Made by a program: the position numbers and the translations under genes
Assembly (NCBI GenBank): GCA_014898415.1
Contig: RCTD01000001.1
Span: forward strand, 434,001-498,000
DNA: 64,000 nucleotides
Reading direction: 5' to 3'
Origin: Stromatinia cepivora
Taxonomy: Eukaryota; Ascomycota; Leotiomycetes; Helotiales; Sclerotiniaceae
In this document: positions 35,017 to 45,989 of the stretch, one piece after another
Numbering within the stretch: position 1 is the stretch's first letter
Layout of the letters: each line of letters begins with the position of its first letter
Notes under the pieces: generated by a model
Database searches by the model: none
The model's input: only the letters and a program-made list of their open reading frames with translations
Told to the model about the DNA's origin: nothing

Positions 35017-37068
35017 TTCAGTATTTACCCTAAATCGTTCATCAGTATGGATATGGTTTAAAAATATGTGTTTCTAATAGTCCGTGACTATTGAACCTAC
35101 GAATTCATGGTCGGGACAAGGTTTCCAATAGTCTGAACCGACAGTGAGAGACTTTTGAATGCTGAATCCAATTGGAATATTTAAATCATGTGAAATATTC
35201 AATTGGTTTTGAACATTGAAAGCTCACATGTACATCTAATCGGCCAGTGCGGACTATTGGACGCTCCAGACAGGAACAAAGAAAACTTACTCGCTTGAAG
35301 TGCTCACATACATATTTGGAATACTCGACATTTTGCAATCTTTGTCCATGTCATGTAAGATGGTGAGAGAATTTTGTCGTCTAAATTGAAGTTGTAGATA
35401 TATCCGTGTATATATGCGCATGCTCAGAGGTTCATTTATATTTAGCGTTCCATTTAGTATACGGTAGTAAAACAGTGGCATGTATTGAAGGTCTAATACG
35501 GTAGTTCGTGTATATTAGAAACGTATTTTATTACTCTTACCGACATTAAGTATCACTAAGAATGTACAAAAATACTGGAATCTGATTTAGAATGTTTATT
35601 CTTGATCCATTACAAGTTCATTTAAGCCCGAACTCGATGTTGAATGTTGGATTCTCTACAGGTATATTCAGACAAAATTTGATAATCATCATTATACGGA
35701 CCACTACACGGAATAAGAGGAATACTAAGTAGAACACCGTTTATGTTTGGACGGGGAAGGTATATATATATATATATATAAGCCTACCGTCTAACATGAA
35801 GCTAGAAGATTGGTCTAGGGTTTCTAAATTGAAGTGGCAGGAGTTTGATCAAGTCAAAGAAGAAACGTTGTCGCTATAGACTTGAGCCAGTGGAAGTAGG
35901 TGGCCACTAGAAAGAGCTAAATTACTCGGCTATTTTAGCTCCGGCAGTCGAACTTAGGTTGAACCAGGTTATAGTGAAAGTTTTAGCATATACTTTAGTC
36001 TGATTAGGAAGCTCTAGGTAATCGAAATGTTATGAATCACCTTGGAGCATAATCAGGTACTGCTAAGGGACACAAGGAATTGATGAATAAGGCCAGTACA
36101 TTTGAGTTATCATTAGGAAGATCTATTACTCCTTGAATACCTTTTTGAAAGTTTTTTCGAAGGTATGGGAGAATAATTAACCGCATCTCATTCTTGTACA
36201 AACGGAGCTCGACTCCATCTGAAATGATATGATGTGTTCATTGTATCGCCGGAATCCCTGTGCTATTGCCATATTAAAGATCAAGGCAGACTGGGATATT
36301 GAAACCAGTGTAAATATTGGAAACTTTTTGGAGCTGTACAGGCTACTAAGCTGGCAGGATGTGGCTCCTTTATTAGTTCCAGGTAAGCGCTACCTTCCGT
36401 GGATGTGAAAAGAAAAATAATATGAGGACATATGCACTTTCCATAAAGTCTAGTAACTCATGAACTTCTAACTATATATTAAAATTGAGATGGTAAGAGG
36501 CACTGTGGTTAAGTAGTTTGACTTTTCTCAAGTGATTATTATATTATATATTAGAAGGGTGAGTATTGTCTCGTGTAAAGGACCTGATACCGTCGGCCAT
36601 CAGTTCAATTGTACCGAAAGATACGACAATATCTTCTTTATACTCTTTAGAAGGGAGAAGTTGGTAGCATGTGTATATGGTAGAATACTGCTCTATTTCT
36701 TTTCCCAAACATCAGTTGAACTTGTTTGTCTTAACATGGGGAATCATTTCTTTGAGCTCAAAATTTCTCAGGATGGTGGAAAGAAACATCAAATTGAAAT
36801 GAGAAAACATTCTACTGCGCTTTACCATCATTTACTGCCAGTGCCAAAAGAAAATACATGTTTATTTGAATAAGTCACTTTCCCTTCTATTATCTTCCAA
36901 TGCAATTAACCGAAGCCAGCATTTCAATATCCCATAGAACCAAGGCTTCTCGAGCTTCTAGCATAGTACTGGGATATTCCGCAGTATACATATAAGAAGG
37001 GCGTGCACACAATCGGGAGGATATTAAAGCTAGTATTTGTATTGTTCGCCCCCTTTTGAGATATTTGG
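35017..37068. other. Intergenic, AT-rich
   Basis: No supported gene. It contains possible 5' remains of the BTB relic at about 35200-35330, a TA dinucleotide run at 35762-35780 and scattered open frames (for example 36532-36873) without motifs. It lies between two BTB relatives and may hold decayed sequence. Confidence 0.5.
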
Positions 37069-37837
37069 CTATGTTTTATGGCAAATTTCACCTTCGGAAT
37101 GTCGGTGGAAGTAGCACTTAGTCCAACAAGAGGGATCAAATGGATCACAAGGAAGATCATTTATCGAGTGCTTTTGTACCTGAATGAAAAAGCTTGCATA
37201 AAGATCACAATTCTCTTTAAAGAAATCCCATGAAGGAAGCGACGAGATCATCGTTGTCCATGAAGCTCTGTTTGCTTAGCCCTTCGTGGACTTGCTCAAA
37301 GTGGCACAGATCGTACACAAGGGCATGAATCCAAAATGCGCGTAAAGATGATGTAGGTGACGTGTTTCTCCAGATCTTGTTGGTTTGCTCCATATTAAAT
37401 TGCAGATAAATTTCGAGGTCCTCTGTCATCGCCTGAATTGCGTCGATAGTCTTGTTGGCGAGTTCATTTATGCAAAGCTTCTCAGCAAAGATGTAGAGAC
37501 TGAGTAATCGGTCGAAATCCTCGAGCTTTAATGGAGTCGGTAATGATGCCCGGTATAACCAATTAACAAAAAACTCGAAAGCTTCGGGCTCATCCTCTGG
37601 CATATCCATACTAGATTCTTGGCTCTCCTTGAATCCTCCAGCTGAAAAAGCAGAGCGAAAATATGGCACGGAATCGCACAACAGCTGCTTGTGCAGAACG
37701 AACTTGCGCTTCTCTTTGCCTGCAGTGACCGTCACTACCTCGTGGCCAAGAGCTCTATATCTGTTAATGAGGATGTTTAATGGGGCGTTCTGGCGTTGGT
37801 CTTACATTCCGAGGTTGGATAGTTTCGAGGAAGTCAT
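37069..37837 (-). pseudogene. BTB/POZ-domain gene with C-terminal frameshift
   Basis: Exon 1 37837-37806 (MTSSKLSNLG), intron 37761-37805, then 37760 onward. The BTB domain is intact: HEVVTVTAGKEKRKFVLHKQ, LLCDSVPYFRSAFSAGG, FEFFVNWLYRASLP, LYIFAEKLCINELANKTIDA. After DNDDLVASF the frame reaches a stop at 37217, while the family's expected continuation WDFFKENCDLYASFFIQV and the Cys/His tail (CDPFDPSCWTKCYFHRH) follow immediately in another frame, ending at 37069. No GT-AG pair explains the switch, so a one-base indel near 37227-37236 is inferred. A truncated 180-odd-residue protein with a whole BTB domain could still be made. A sequencing error is the main alternative. Confidence 0.75.
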
Positions 37838-38389
37838 TTTGTGAAGATGCCGAGCTGGTAATTTGCGAAGACTGAATGATAGTTAGCATCAGTACTACAA
37901 TCTCCGAAACGAGCACAGTACCTTCATATCTATAAGTAACCCAGGTTACTTCAGACAATCAGAATCAATGGTGGCGCTTGCGAGTTGGAGAAGTTTTGAT
38001 GTGAGAAGAACTCGAGGCAAATAATTTTCTCAAGATGAAAGTCAAAAGTTCAGCCTCCCCCTACAATCGAAATTTTGAATTCACTATTAAAGTGAGGTTT
38101 TGCTCAACGAATGGACAAAAAATCAACACCGTGACATTGAATGTTCGCTTAGAATTTCCAAGTCATTTCCTGTCCCTCTTCCCGCCCACTTCCACCTCTT
38201 CCTGTCCATTCAGCAACAAAACACTTCAGCACAAAACTATCTGTTCATGAAAGGACGATTACTTATATCAACAAGATCAATCTTGCCGACGTTCTGTTCA
38301 ATATTAAATTCTCCCTACCTCAATTTCCATAAAAATGGGTCATGTAAGTTTTCCATTTATTTCAGCAAGTTTTCAAGCAGCGATCTAAC
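37838..38389. promoter_or_regulatory. Divergent intergenic region between two BTB genes
   Basis: 552 bp between BTB gene starts facing away from each other; both promoters should be here by position. No defined motif was recognised. Confidence 0.45.
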
Positions 38390-39437
38390 ATGACTAACAA
38401 GAGTAACGAATACGCGCCGGAAGCTACGAAGCAGTGGAACACCTTCGCAGGCAATTCCACTTCTAAAAAATCTCAAACTGCAAGTCAAAGTACTCATTCC
38501 GCTGCTCAATCGAAGACAAAAGCATTGATTAGGGTTGATCCAGATGTCTTGTTCACTGAGTTAGTACAACCCCCTCGGCCATTTTTTTTTACCTTTAACC
38601 ATCGATCTAATTTTTATGTACAGCACAATGGGCATGGAGACAATTGTGTTGAAGGTTGGAGCAGCCGATGATGGACAGGGTACTATGGTTTTTTCCATCC
38701 ACAAGAACTTATTGCTGGGTTCATCCCGTCGATTCGTAAAGATGTTGAATGGTAGCGGGCCTTTGGACCGAAACCACATGTACTCCATTCACGATACAAG
38801 TCCTGCCGTGTTCAAACTCTTTAATGAGTATATTTACACTCGTCGCATTCCCGGTGTCAGTCGTCGCATGTCTCAAGCTGCGCAAGGAACTCGCATTTCA
38901 GAGCTTTGTCAACTCTACGTCTTTGCGGAGATCTTCGAAATGGACAAAACTTTTCTCAACAAAATTATGGACGCAATTCAGGATGGACTTGCTCTTAGCT
39001 CTACTCTTTTGACATATGCTCTTGTCAAAAATATACTTGATCATGCTCAACCAGAGTCTCCTCTTCGCAAGTTTTGTGCCGCAAACGCTCTTTACTCTGC
39101 AATGACTCCGGGTCTCGATTCAGCTGGATTTCAATGGTTGATCAAGAATAGTGATGAATTCTTTGCAGAGTTCTTGAAGATGCTCGTCAAGCTCACCAAG
39201 GGCAACGATCCTCGTATTCGCGACGTCAATCAAGAATATGCCAAGGAAGTTAAGGTGAAGGAAGAGGAGTTGGAGGCTGGAGGTGTTTCAGTTGGTGCTT
39301 TTACTGCTACTGCAATTGGTCCAGGTGTTCATCCATGCCAGTTTCACGTTCATGGTGGATTGGGATCTAATGCAGGAGGTGCTAGCGGTGTTGACGATGA
39401 CGAGATCTGCTATTTGCTTGCTGATCTAGACGTTTAG
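38390..39437 (+). CDS. BTB/POZ domain protein
   Basis: Predicted 327-aa BTB protein, a protein-interaction module often linking substrates to Cul3 ligases; partner unknown. Exons 38390-38559 and 38624-39437, joined across a 64-nt intron at LFTD/TMGMETIVLKVG. The N-terminus is Ser/Thr/Gln-rich. The BTB core has ETIVLKVGAADDGQGTMVFS, IHKNLLLGSSRRFVKML and FNEYIYTRRIPG, followed by ELCQLYVFAEIFEMDKTFLN. The C-terminal tail CQFHVHGGLG...EICYLL matches the Cys/FHxH tail of the two neighbouring broken relatives, so this is the only apparently intact copy of a local family. The ATG at 38390 is the first in frame after a stop. An upstream exon beginning ATGGGTCAT with a GTAAGT donor (38336) is possible but not needed. 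Confidence 0.83.
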
Positions 39438-42008
39438 ACAAAACTTCGGTGGCTGGGTATCGTCATGAGACATATTGAGAGTCCTCATGTTTAATACATG
39501 GCATTTGCGGGGTCGAAGGCACTTGGCGGAGAGTAAATGATGAAGGACAAATGCGAAGTACTAATTGATTGCCAAAATTCTGGAGATTTCTAGGATTAAT
39601 GATCGCATCTCGCTGCCTCGAAGGTATCTGCTTCTGCATACCACACACACGAATAAATGATTCTACATACACAGTTTCTTGTCTCGTTTGGAGTGACATG
39701 TCTAAGGGGCAATTGATCTACAGTTCAATCATTCCCACTTAGAGATGGGAGAGATCGGATACTAAAAATGACATTGATAATATTTGAAATGCTACCTCGA
39801 GGAATCTCTCTCTTGAGGAGGAAACCAGGCCTCTAAGATAGAAGCATATAGATGATGCCAAGATCAGAACGGAAACCTTCCGCCAGAATTTTCAAGCAAC
39901 ATAAAGAAAGCTTTTCATATATCCCTCCACATATTTCTTCGTGTATTCCTCCATATATCCATCTTTTTTTAGACGCTCAAGACACGCAATCTACATTCTA
40001 CACAGGCCTGCTCGGAACTTCAATCAGCTAAGGATGGCATTCATAAAGATCTGCTCATCATGAGCAAAGTAACCCCCTTCCAACCTTTTCTCCCGGCAGC
40101 GAAATCGCAAGTCGGGCACATTGGAAAAAATAGAGAAATTACCTGCAAAGTTAGTTACAATACCGACTTAATGGGCCAGATCTTTTCGTGTTTGCGTAAA
40201 CCTCCTTTATTGTGTCTGGGGAACAAATGCAAATAGAGGCAGCGTGGTTGTCTTGAATCTTGTGCATGACATCGTTCATTACTAGCTTGTCGTCCAACTT
40301 CTCGACAAACTAGAAGAAATCTTGCATAGTCTGAGAGGTAAACGTGAAATCTCTTTCATGCATATCCGTGCCATCTACAGAGGCCCTATCCTAATATTAG
40401 GCAATTCCCCGCTATAGAGTTATGTGGCCAGTTGCTCCCTTCTGAGACAAACGTTACGTACTCAAAACCTGTATTCTTATCAAACAATAATTCTTGATAT
40501 TGCTGTTATCTCCGATGGAAGTGAAGTAAACTTTGAGACTCCTTCGCTTGTTATGCCGAAGACAATGTAGAAGCTCTGTTTGCTTTACATATTGATTTCT
40601 AGGCTGCACAATGAATATCTACAAGGCGGATAATAACTTTAATGGATAATCTATAAATAATCCATTGATGAAACAAATAATTGAAGAATCTAAATAAGTA
40701 TTTATGAATTATTAATAGATTATCCACAAATATCCATTAATTTATAAATATTGATTTAGATTTATAATTTTTGTATTAAGTTTTATAAATTATACAAATT
40801 ATTTATAGATTATCTACAAATATCTACCAATTTATAGATAATCCACCTACCTATAGATTAATGGATATCCATAAATAATCTATAAATAATTTATATAGAA
40901 TAGATTGTTTTAAAATCTTAATAAATAATTTATAAAATGAATAATAGCTCTAATAGATAATCTACAAAACAGATTATCTATAGATATCTATAAGTTGCGG
41001 ATTATTTCTGCATAGTCTATTGATTTCAGATCTGATAGGACTAGAAACTTCTTAAACAGAGTGATGAGTGATTCAAATAAAAGTGGGTAGAATTATTAAG
41101 GGTTAAATCATGAAATTATACGCTGGTAGCTTGAGCCTAAAGTACCTCAAAAGGGGGGAATTTTGAGACTAAAGCTCCTGGACTTAACTAAACTCAAGCT
41201 AAAACAAATGTTAGTCTTCAAATTTTTTCTTACCAAGTAGTGACTTCAAATTTAGGTACTTTCGTGGCCAGTAGAGCAGGTGTCGAGGTTCATCATGACG
41301 GAGTTTGAGCACCATGTTGTGTGTGAACCTTATCCCAAGAGTACCATAGAGGATGGATGTCATTGGGAAGTTATTCTATGGCCTTTTTCATTCTGGCCGA
41401 TAAATAAGAGAACAAAGTGAAGTCAAGCTGGTTCAGAAATCCAGCAAGCCCATTTGTGACGAAATAAGAAGAGACTAATGTGAAGTTCAGTAGTTGATTC
41501 CCTACAGAACTTTCTCGAAGTCATTGCCCTTTAAACACGCCCAATAGTGGTGTGATGATGGACTAACATTTTTCATCTTGGGCAACTTGTAATGCCGATG
41601 AAAATATTTACCAGTGTTGCTGAACTTGTAATAATCATTCCCATTTATGACATCGTTAAAATTCGGTAGTCATAGGGCGTAGCGCGCCGGCAGACTTAGC
41701 TTAGGGTTGATCATTCCGCCAAGGCGGTGACAACAGCTACCCCAGATTTCAGAAGATCTAAGAAAAGCAAACACAATTCATCAACTCCTCATTTTTAATC
41801 CCCTCACGGCAGCGATGTAGTTCACCTTTCAGAGAGGAAACCACTCACATTATTGCTGCCTCTTACAACCAAACTATCTCAACTATTTACACCAAAGAAC
41901 TCTCGCATCGCGTCACGGTTGTCAAGACATCGAAAAGTCGTGGGACGACTTTTGACTTCTGGCAGATTCTGGAATCTTTGAAAGTTTGCGATAAAAACAA
42001 ATTCAAAA
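39438..42008. other. Intergenic region, AT-rich and apparently decayed
   Basis: No supported gene. It contains the AT-rich block at 40600-41010 described separately and otherwise unremarkable sequence, with short frames lacking motifs. Confidence 0.5.
40620..41010. repeat. Very AT-rich block with diverged direct and inverted repeats
   Basis: About 390 nt dominated by GATAATCTATAAATAA-type words in both orientations. Two direct copies of about 31 nt begin TAGATTATC at 40716 and 40809 and differ mainly by C/T changes (cca versus cta, cca versus cta, tta versus cca). Mutation of C to T in repeats is what repeat-induced point mutation leaves in ascomycetes, but the sample is tiny. Confidence 0.6.
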
Positions 42009-42830
42009 ATGAGTCCATCACTAATGCAACTAGAACCTCATTCCCTGGTTGCGGGAATGGACTCCCCCACAAGATCAGTTCTTATGACTCCTGAGTAAGT
42101 CATCACTCTCTCTTCCCGTTTGCTCAGATGATGGCACATTGCTCCGTCTGCATATCATACATGTTTAGATTCAGAAGGTCCTACATTTCTTACTATGGCA
42201 GATAAAATTTAGGTGCTGATGCCAAGCTTTACTCCTCTCAGACCGTTCCAAGGAATCTAATGGTCATTTTGCTTTACACATTCATCTGAGAGATTATCTT
42301 TCCATATATCCGCGCAATCTTAACATAAGCGTCAATTCATCCAGCAAACCTGCTCATTCTGTACCACGGTGCTTGAATGGTGTCATTAAGCAGAGCCCTT
42401 TGTAATTTTCCTCGTGTCTTGAATATGTACCAGAAAATCTCATTTCTCACATTTCCACCGCCCTCCTTTAGATATCAACCACAACCGCATAATCTGTTCC
42501 ATTCCCATAATGACCATCAAAGTTATCTCACCTTCTGGCTCTCTTGCCTCTGCGCACCCCAAAGCCTTTATTCCCTTGGCTTTGCTCGGTTTCAAAACTA
42601 TTAACGTTGCAAAACCCAATAACGCTCTTGCATCTACAACAATGAATAAATCCTTTAGTATTGACAACAATGTCAATTCCTAACATCATCCTTTATCCAC
42701 AAGCCCATAACCCGTAGTTTGACGAAGTCTTCCAAATTGCTTTGCAACCTTCCCGCACATCTGTTCATAGGCTCTCTCAATCCCCTTCAAATCCGAGCTA
42801 TCCTATCCCTCAGCCACTGTATCTCAAGTA
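42009..42830 (+). pseudogene. Possible degenerate coding region, unknown product
   Basis: An exon-like start at 42009 (MSPSLMQLEPHSLVAGMDS...) ends in a good GTAAGT donor at 42095. The acceptor at 42168 continues in frame as EFRRSYISYYGR, then hits TAA. Further coding-like stretches follow: a 57-codon frame from 42509 (MTIKVISPSGSLASAHPKAF...) and FDEVFQIALQPSRTSVHRL ending before 42830. Stops and frame changes separate them. The family was not recognised. It could be a decayed gene or a chance series of open frames. Confidence 0.3.
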
Positions 42831-43808
42831 AGAAACTTCCTATCCATCGCATGTAAAAGACCAAATTCGAACCGCTCACCATAAACTCAATGCAACACTG
42901 TCCTTCCGCTACACTGGCTTCGTTTCCCATTTCCTCGTAATGTTACAAAGTGAAAGTAGATAGTTCCAAATCCTCACGCGCTAAAGATATGTAATTTGCT
43001 TCGGAGAAAAAGCATTCAGAGCCTCAGGTAGACAGAGAAGAGGCGCGGATCATCGTGTTGATCTACGTGTGAGAACCCCTGACGTAATTGGTATTGTTTG
43101 AGTCCTAGAAATGCCTTCATTTTATAAGGCTCCAAGCCACTTCGACTTCTGAAACTATCATGGTTGGAGTTCTCTGATTCATGATGATAATTTGTCAGAG
43201 ATTTTGAAATTGAAATGAAAAGTCAAGACGGAAATCGAGAAGTCCTTGGTTAAGTAGATACCTGTAAATCGAGCTGAGGTAGAGGAAGCAACATACATGC
43301 TATTTTAAATGTGGATGACGAGCAGCGACGCAGTTTCTAAGCTAACAAGAAATCGTAATACATGTGCATCGGTTGTGCGGACTATTAATAGGCTTCCACT
43401 CTGTGAACAAAATGATCGTTAAATATAATGACCAGCGATAGAAATAGTAGAGTACGGGAAGACGAAGACTGCACACACTAATGGAAGGTGCACAATGAAC
43501 TTGCGTCTCGCTTGAGCTAAGATTAGCACATCTTGTGGGTTTGGGTTAAGGAGCTCCACCACTGTTCTTCAAAGGCTATAAAAAAAGTCATTATTTCTAA
43601 GAAATTAGCGACACTAACAAAAACTGAAGTCAAAAGTTGAACACATCAGTTATGCCCCAGCGGTACAGCCCCGTCCCTATAGCATCAGGTGGGAGGCTGT
43701 GAGAGGCTCCAAAGTGACTGCAGTTAAACCAATCTAAGCACGCCACTAATGCAACTGGGGAGGAGACAACCCACTGCTGCAAATCAGAAGGTCCTAATTG
43801 CCCGCCAC
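42831..43808. other. Intergenic, nothing recognised
   Basis: No open frame with coding character, no RNA gene and no repeat of note. Confidence 0.5.
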
Positions 43809-44942
43809 CTACTTCTCAATGAACACCCGCCCCATATGCCCCACAGCCCCAAAAATTCCCATACCCGATATATCCGCATATTGTGAACCAAAAGTCTGTA
43901 ATGGCACCTTCAAATATCTCTGCCATCTATCTTATTCTTCCGGATGCAGGTTCTCATCCACGTCAATCATTAACCAAAAGTCTTCAGTTCCGCTGATTTG
44001 ACTACGGTACTCTGGCACTAATGCCAAGAGCCTCGGAAGATCTTCGTCAACCATAATACAAACTCAATACTTCACTGAAAGTTGCTAGATATTAAGAAAG
44101 TCTCCTTGGCCATCTACCCATCTCGGAAATGCATCCCTGACCTCATATATAGTGACGCCATGTAATTCATGATTCTTGATGATATCGCTGACGCTTTGGA
44201 TCCTATTTCCCATTTAGCTACGAGTCAACTACTGGGTCATAATCTGAGAGGTTCAACGCATTTAGTCTTAGGTCGCAATTAATTGCTGTAGAGAACCACT
44301 ATCCTAGAGATAGTACTCTTTCAACTGGATGCACAAATAGTCGCGCCAATGCATCCATGCTTGTAAAGTGTTGTCCGAAACTAGTGAAAGTGGAAAGAGG
44401 ATAATCGACATGTAGCCAGGCACCTGTAATATTTGGCATCTGGCCAATAAACATAAAATTCAATCTTGACATGGAATTTGGAGGTTTGGAAAACTATTAA
44501 TATGTGTGCCAGTGTATTGGGAAGCTATTTCATCCGATTTTGCTTAATCGTTCCCATGTTGAAATATGCCATATCATCAGTTCCCCTGCTCTATATCAAT
44601 GAATGTAGCCACTTGCACCCTTAATTTGTCCTTCGAGATACTGCCTTTGCAAATGGAGCTACAATAGATGGGGTTAGCAAAGTGTCAACATCCCGAAGGC
44701 AATGCGGGGTAGCATCGAGAGCCGCGGAAAGTTTCGTCCTTCGTTAGTTGTACAGCAAGGTGACTTCAACAGGAATTTTCAGCCTTCTAAAGTTTCTCTT
44801 CCGGCGCGCGACTTGCTTCCACAGAATGAAAATACTAGTTGATAACAAAAGCAGTATGGCTTGTCGCAGCGAGATATAACATGAAATGCTGAAGCGAGGT
44901 CCATGTAGTGAAACATGACTGGGGAATATTACAACAGACTAT
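43809..44942 (-). pseudogene. Degenerate gene, possibly for a type II membrane protein; family unknown
   Basis: Minus-strand frames read coherently but are cut by stops. From about 44930 there is an open stretch with a membrane-anchor-like segment (AILLLLSTSIFILWKQVARR) and basic residues, then TAA and RRTKLSAALDATPHCL to a TAA at 44621. From 44472 comes MSRLNFMFIGQMPNITGAWL with HVDYPLSTFTSFGQHF, then in-frame TAG codons. Then GNRIQSVSDIIKNHELHGVT with FPRWVDGQGDFLN, and from 44054 MVDEDLPRLLALVPEYRSQI with FWLMIDVDENLHPEE before TAA. It ends with YADISGMGIFGAVGHMGRVF and a stop at 43809. The composition is protein-like over more than 300 codons. Multiple stops and frame changes imply decay. 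The DVDENL run recalls DxD glycosyltransferase motifs, but this is only a hint. Confidence 0.5.
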
Positions 44943-45989
44943 TTAACTATAGTGAACAGTGATTTCAACTACGAATTCCCACTAAATAATTAAACCAGGT
45001 GGTGCGTCTCCTCATTCCAATTCTTTACATATGATAACAACCAATTGTCACATATGTAGTTCCGTAAGCGCAGAGAATCACCTATCCAATCGGTAAACAT
45101 CATCATACCCCCGACTTACACAATCTAATACAGGGCATCAACCTCACTCGTATCATTAAGCGCCGTCCAGCCATACATTACCAAGTTCCCTCATATTCAT
45201 CTAAAAATGACAAGATGGATATAAATTACAGACACTAATCTGAGAAAAAGAACAAATTTTGTAAGCTTATAAAAAAACAGTGACAGCATTTGAAAGTTAG
45301 GATGGATATAGGGCAATTTTGCCACAGAATATCAGATAATAGTATCAGCGATCGACACCTTCACTCCTTAAAACTAGTTGGTAATTTAGAAGATAATAGT
45401 CAAGTGTGAGACGAGACATCTCGTTTTCACGAACCAGGGTAAACCAGCTAATACAGCTCCTAAAAACTCAGCAAAACAGCTTCACCACCTCCACAGACAT
45501 AAAATTCATCCCAAGTTTCCCCATACCAAAACCAGACCCTAAAAATAAAAGTATTCATCAAAGTATTCAAACTCTAACACTACTATACTATCTATCCTCT
45601 TCTCTTCTCTTCACCTACAATCGTCTCGCTTGAGTAGCTGAGATGATCTAGTTTCACCTCGAAGATTCACTTCACTTCACTTCACTTCTTCCATTCGTCT
45701 CAGTTCCGCCCAACACATTCGATTCTGCATACAGTAAACTGTGAATCTGATCTCGACACGCTAGTGTCGCTAATATTTTCTGCATCTATTGTTCCAGGAA
45801 CTGCAACTTGATCTTAAGAAGTCTTAAGAGAGCTTCTTGTGAATAATTTAGACAACTTTCAACAACCACCCACAAAATCAAACACAACTCTACTTTTCGA
45901 CCATTATTTCACCTCTTAAATCATCAATAACATAACTTGAAAAAAATTATTATTTGATTCAGATTAATAAATTTACTTACTCAACAATT
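44943..45989. other. Intergenic region upstream of the basic repeat protein gene
   Basis: Contains the promoter and leader of the gene at 45990, with a (TTCAC)-like run cacttcacttcacttcactt at about 45669-45688. A 75-codon open frame at 45406 lacks motifs. Confidence 0.5.
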
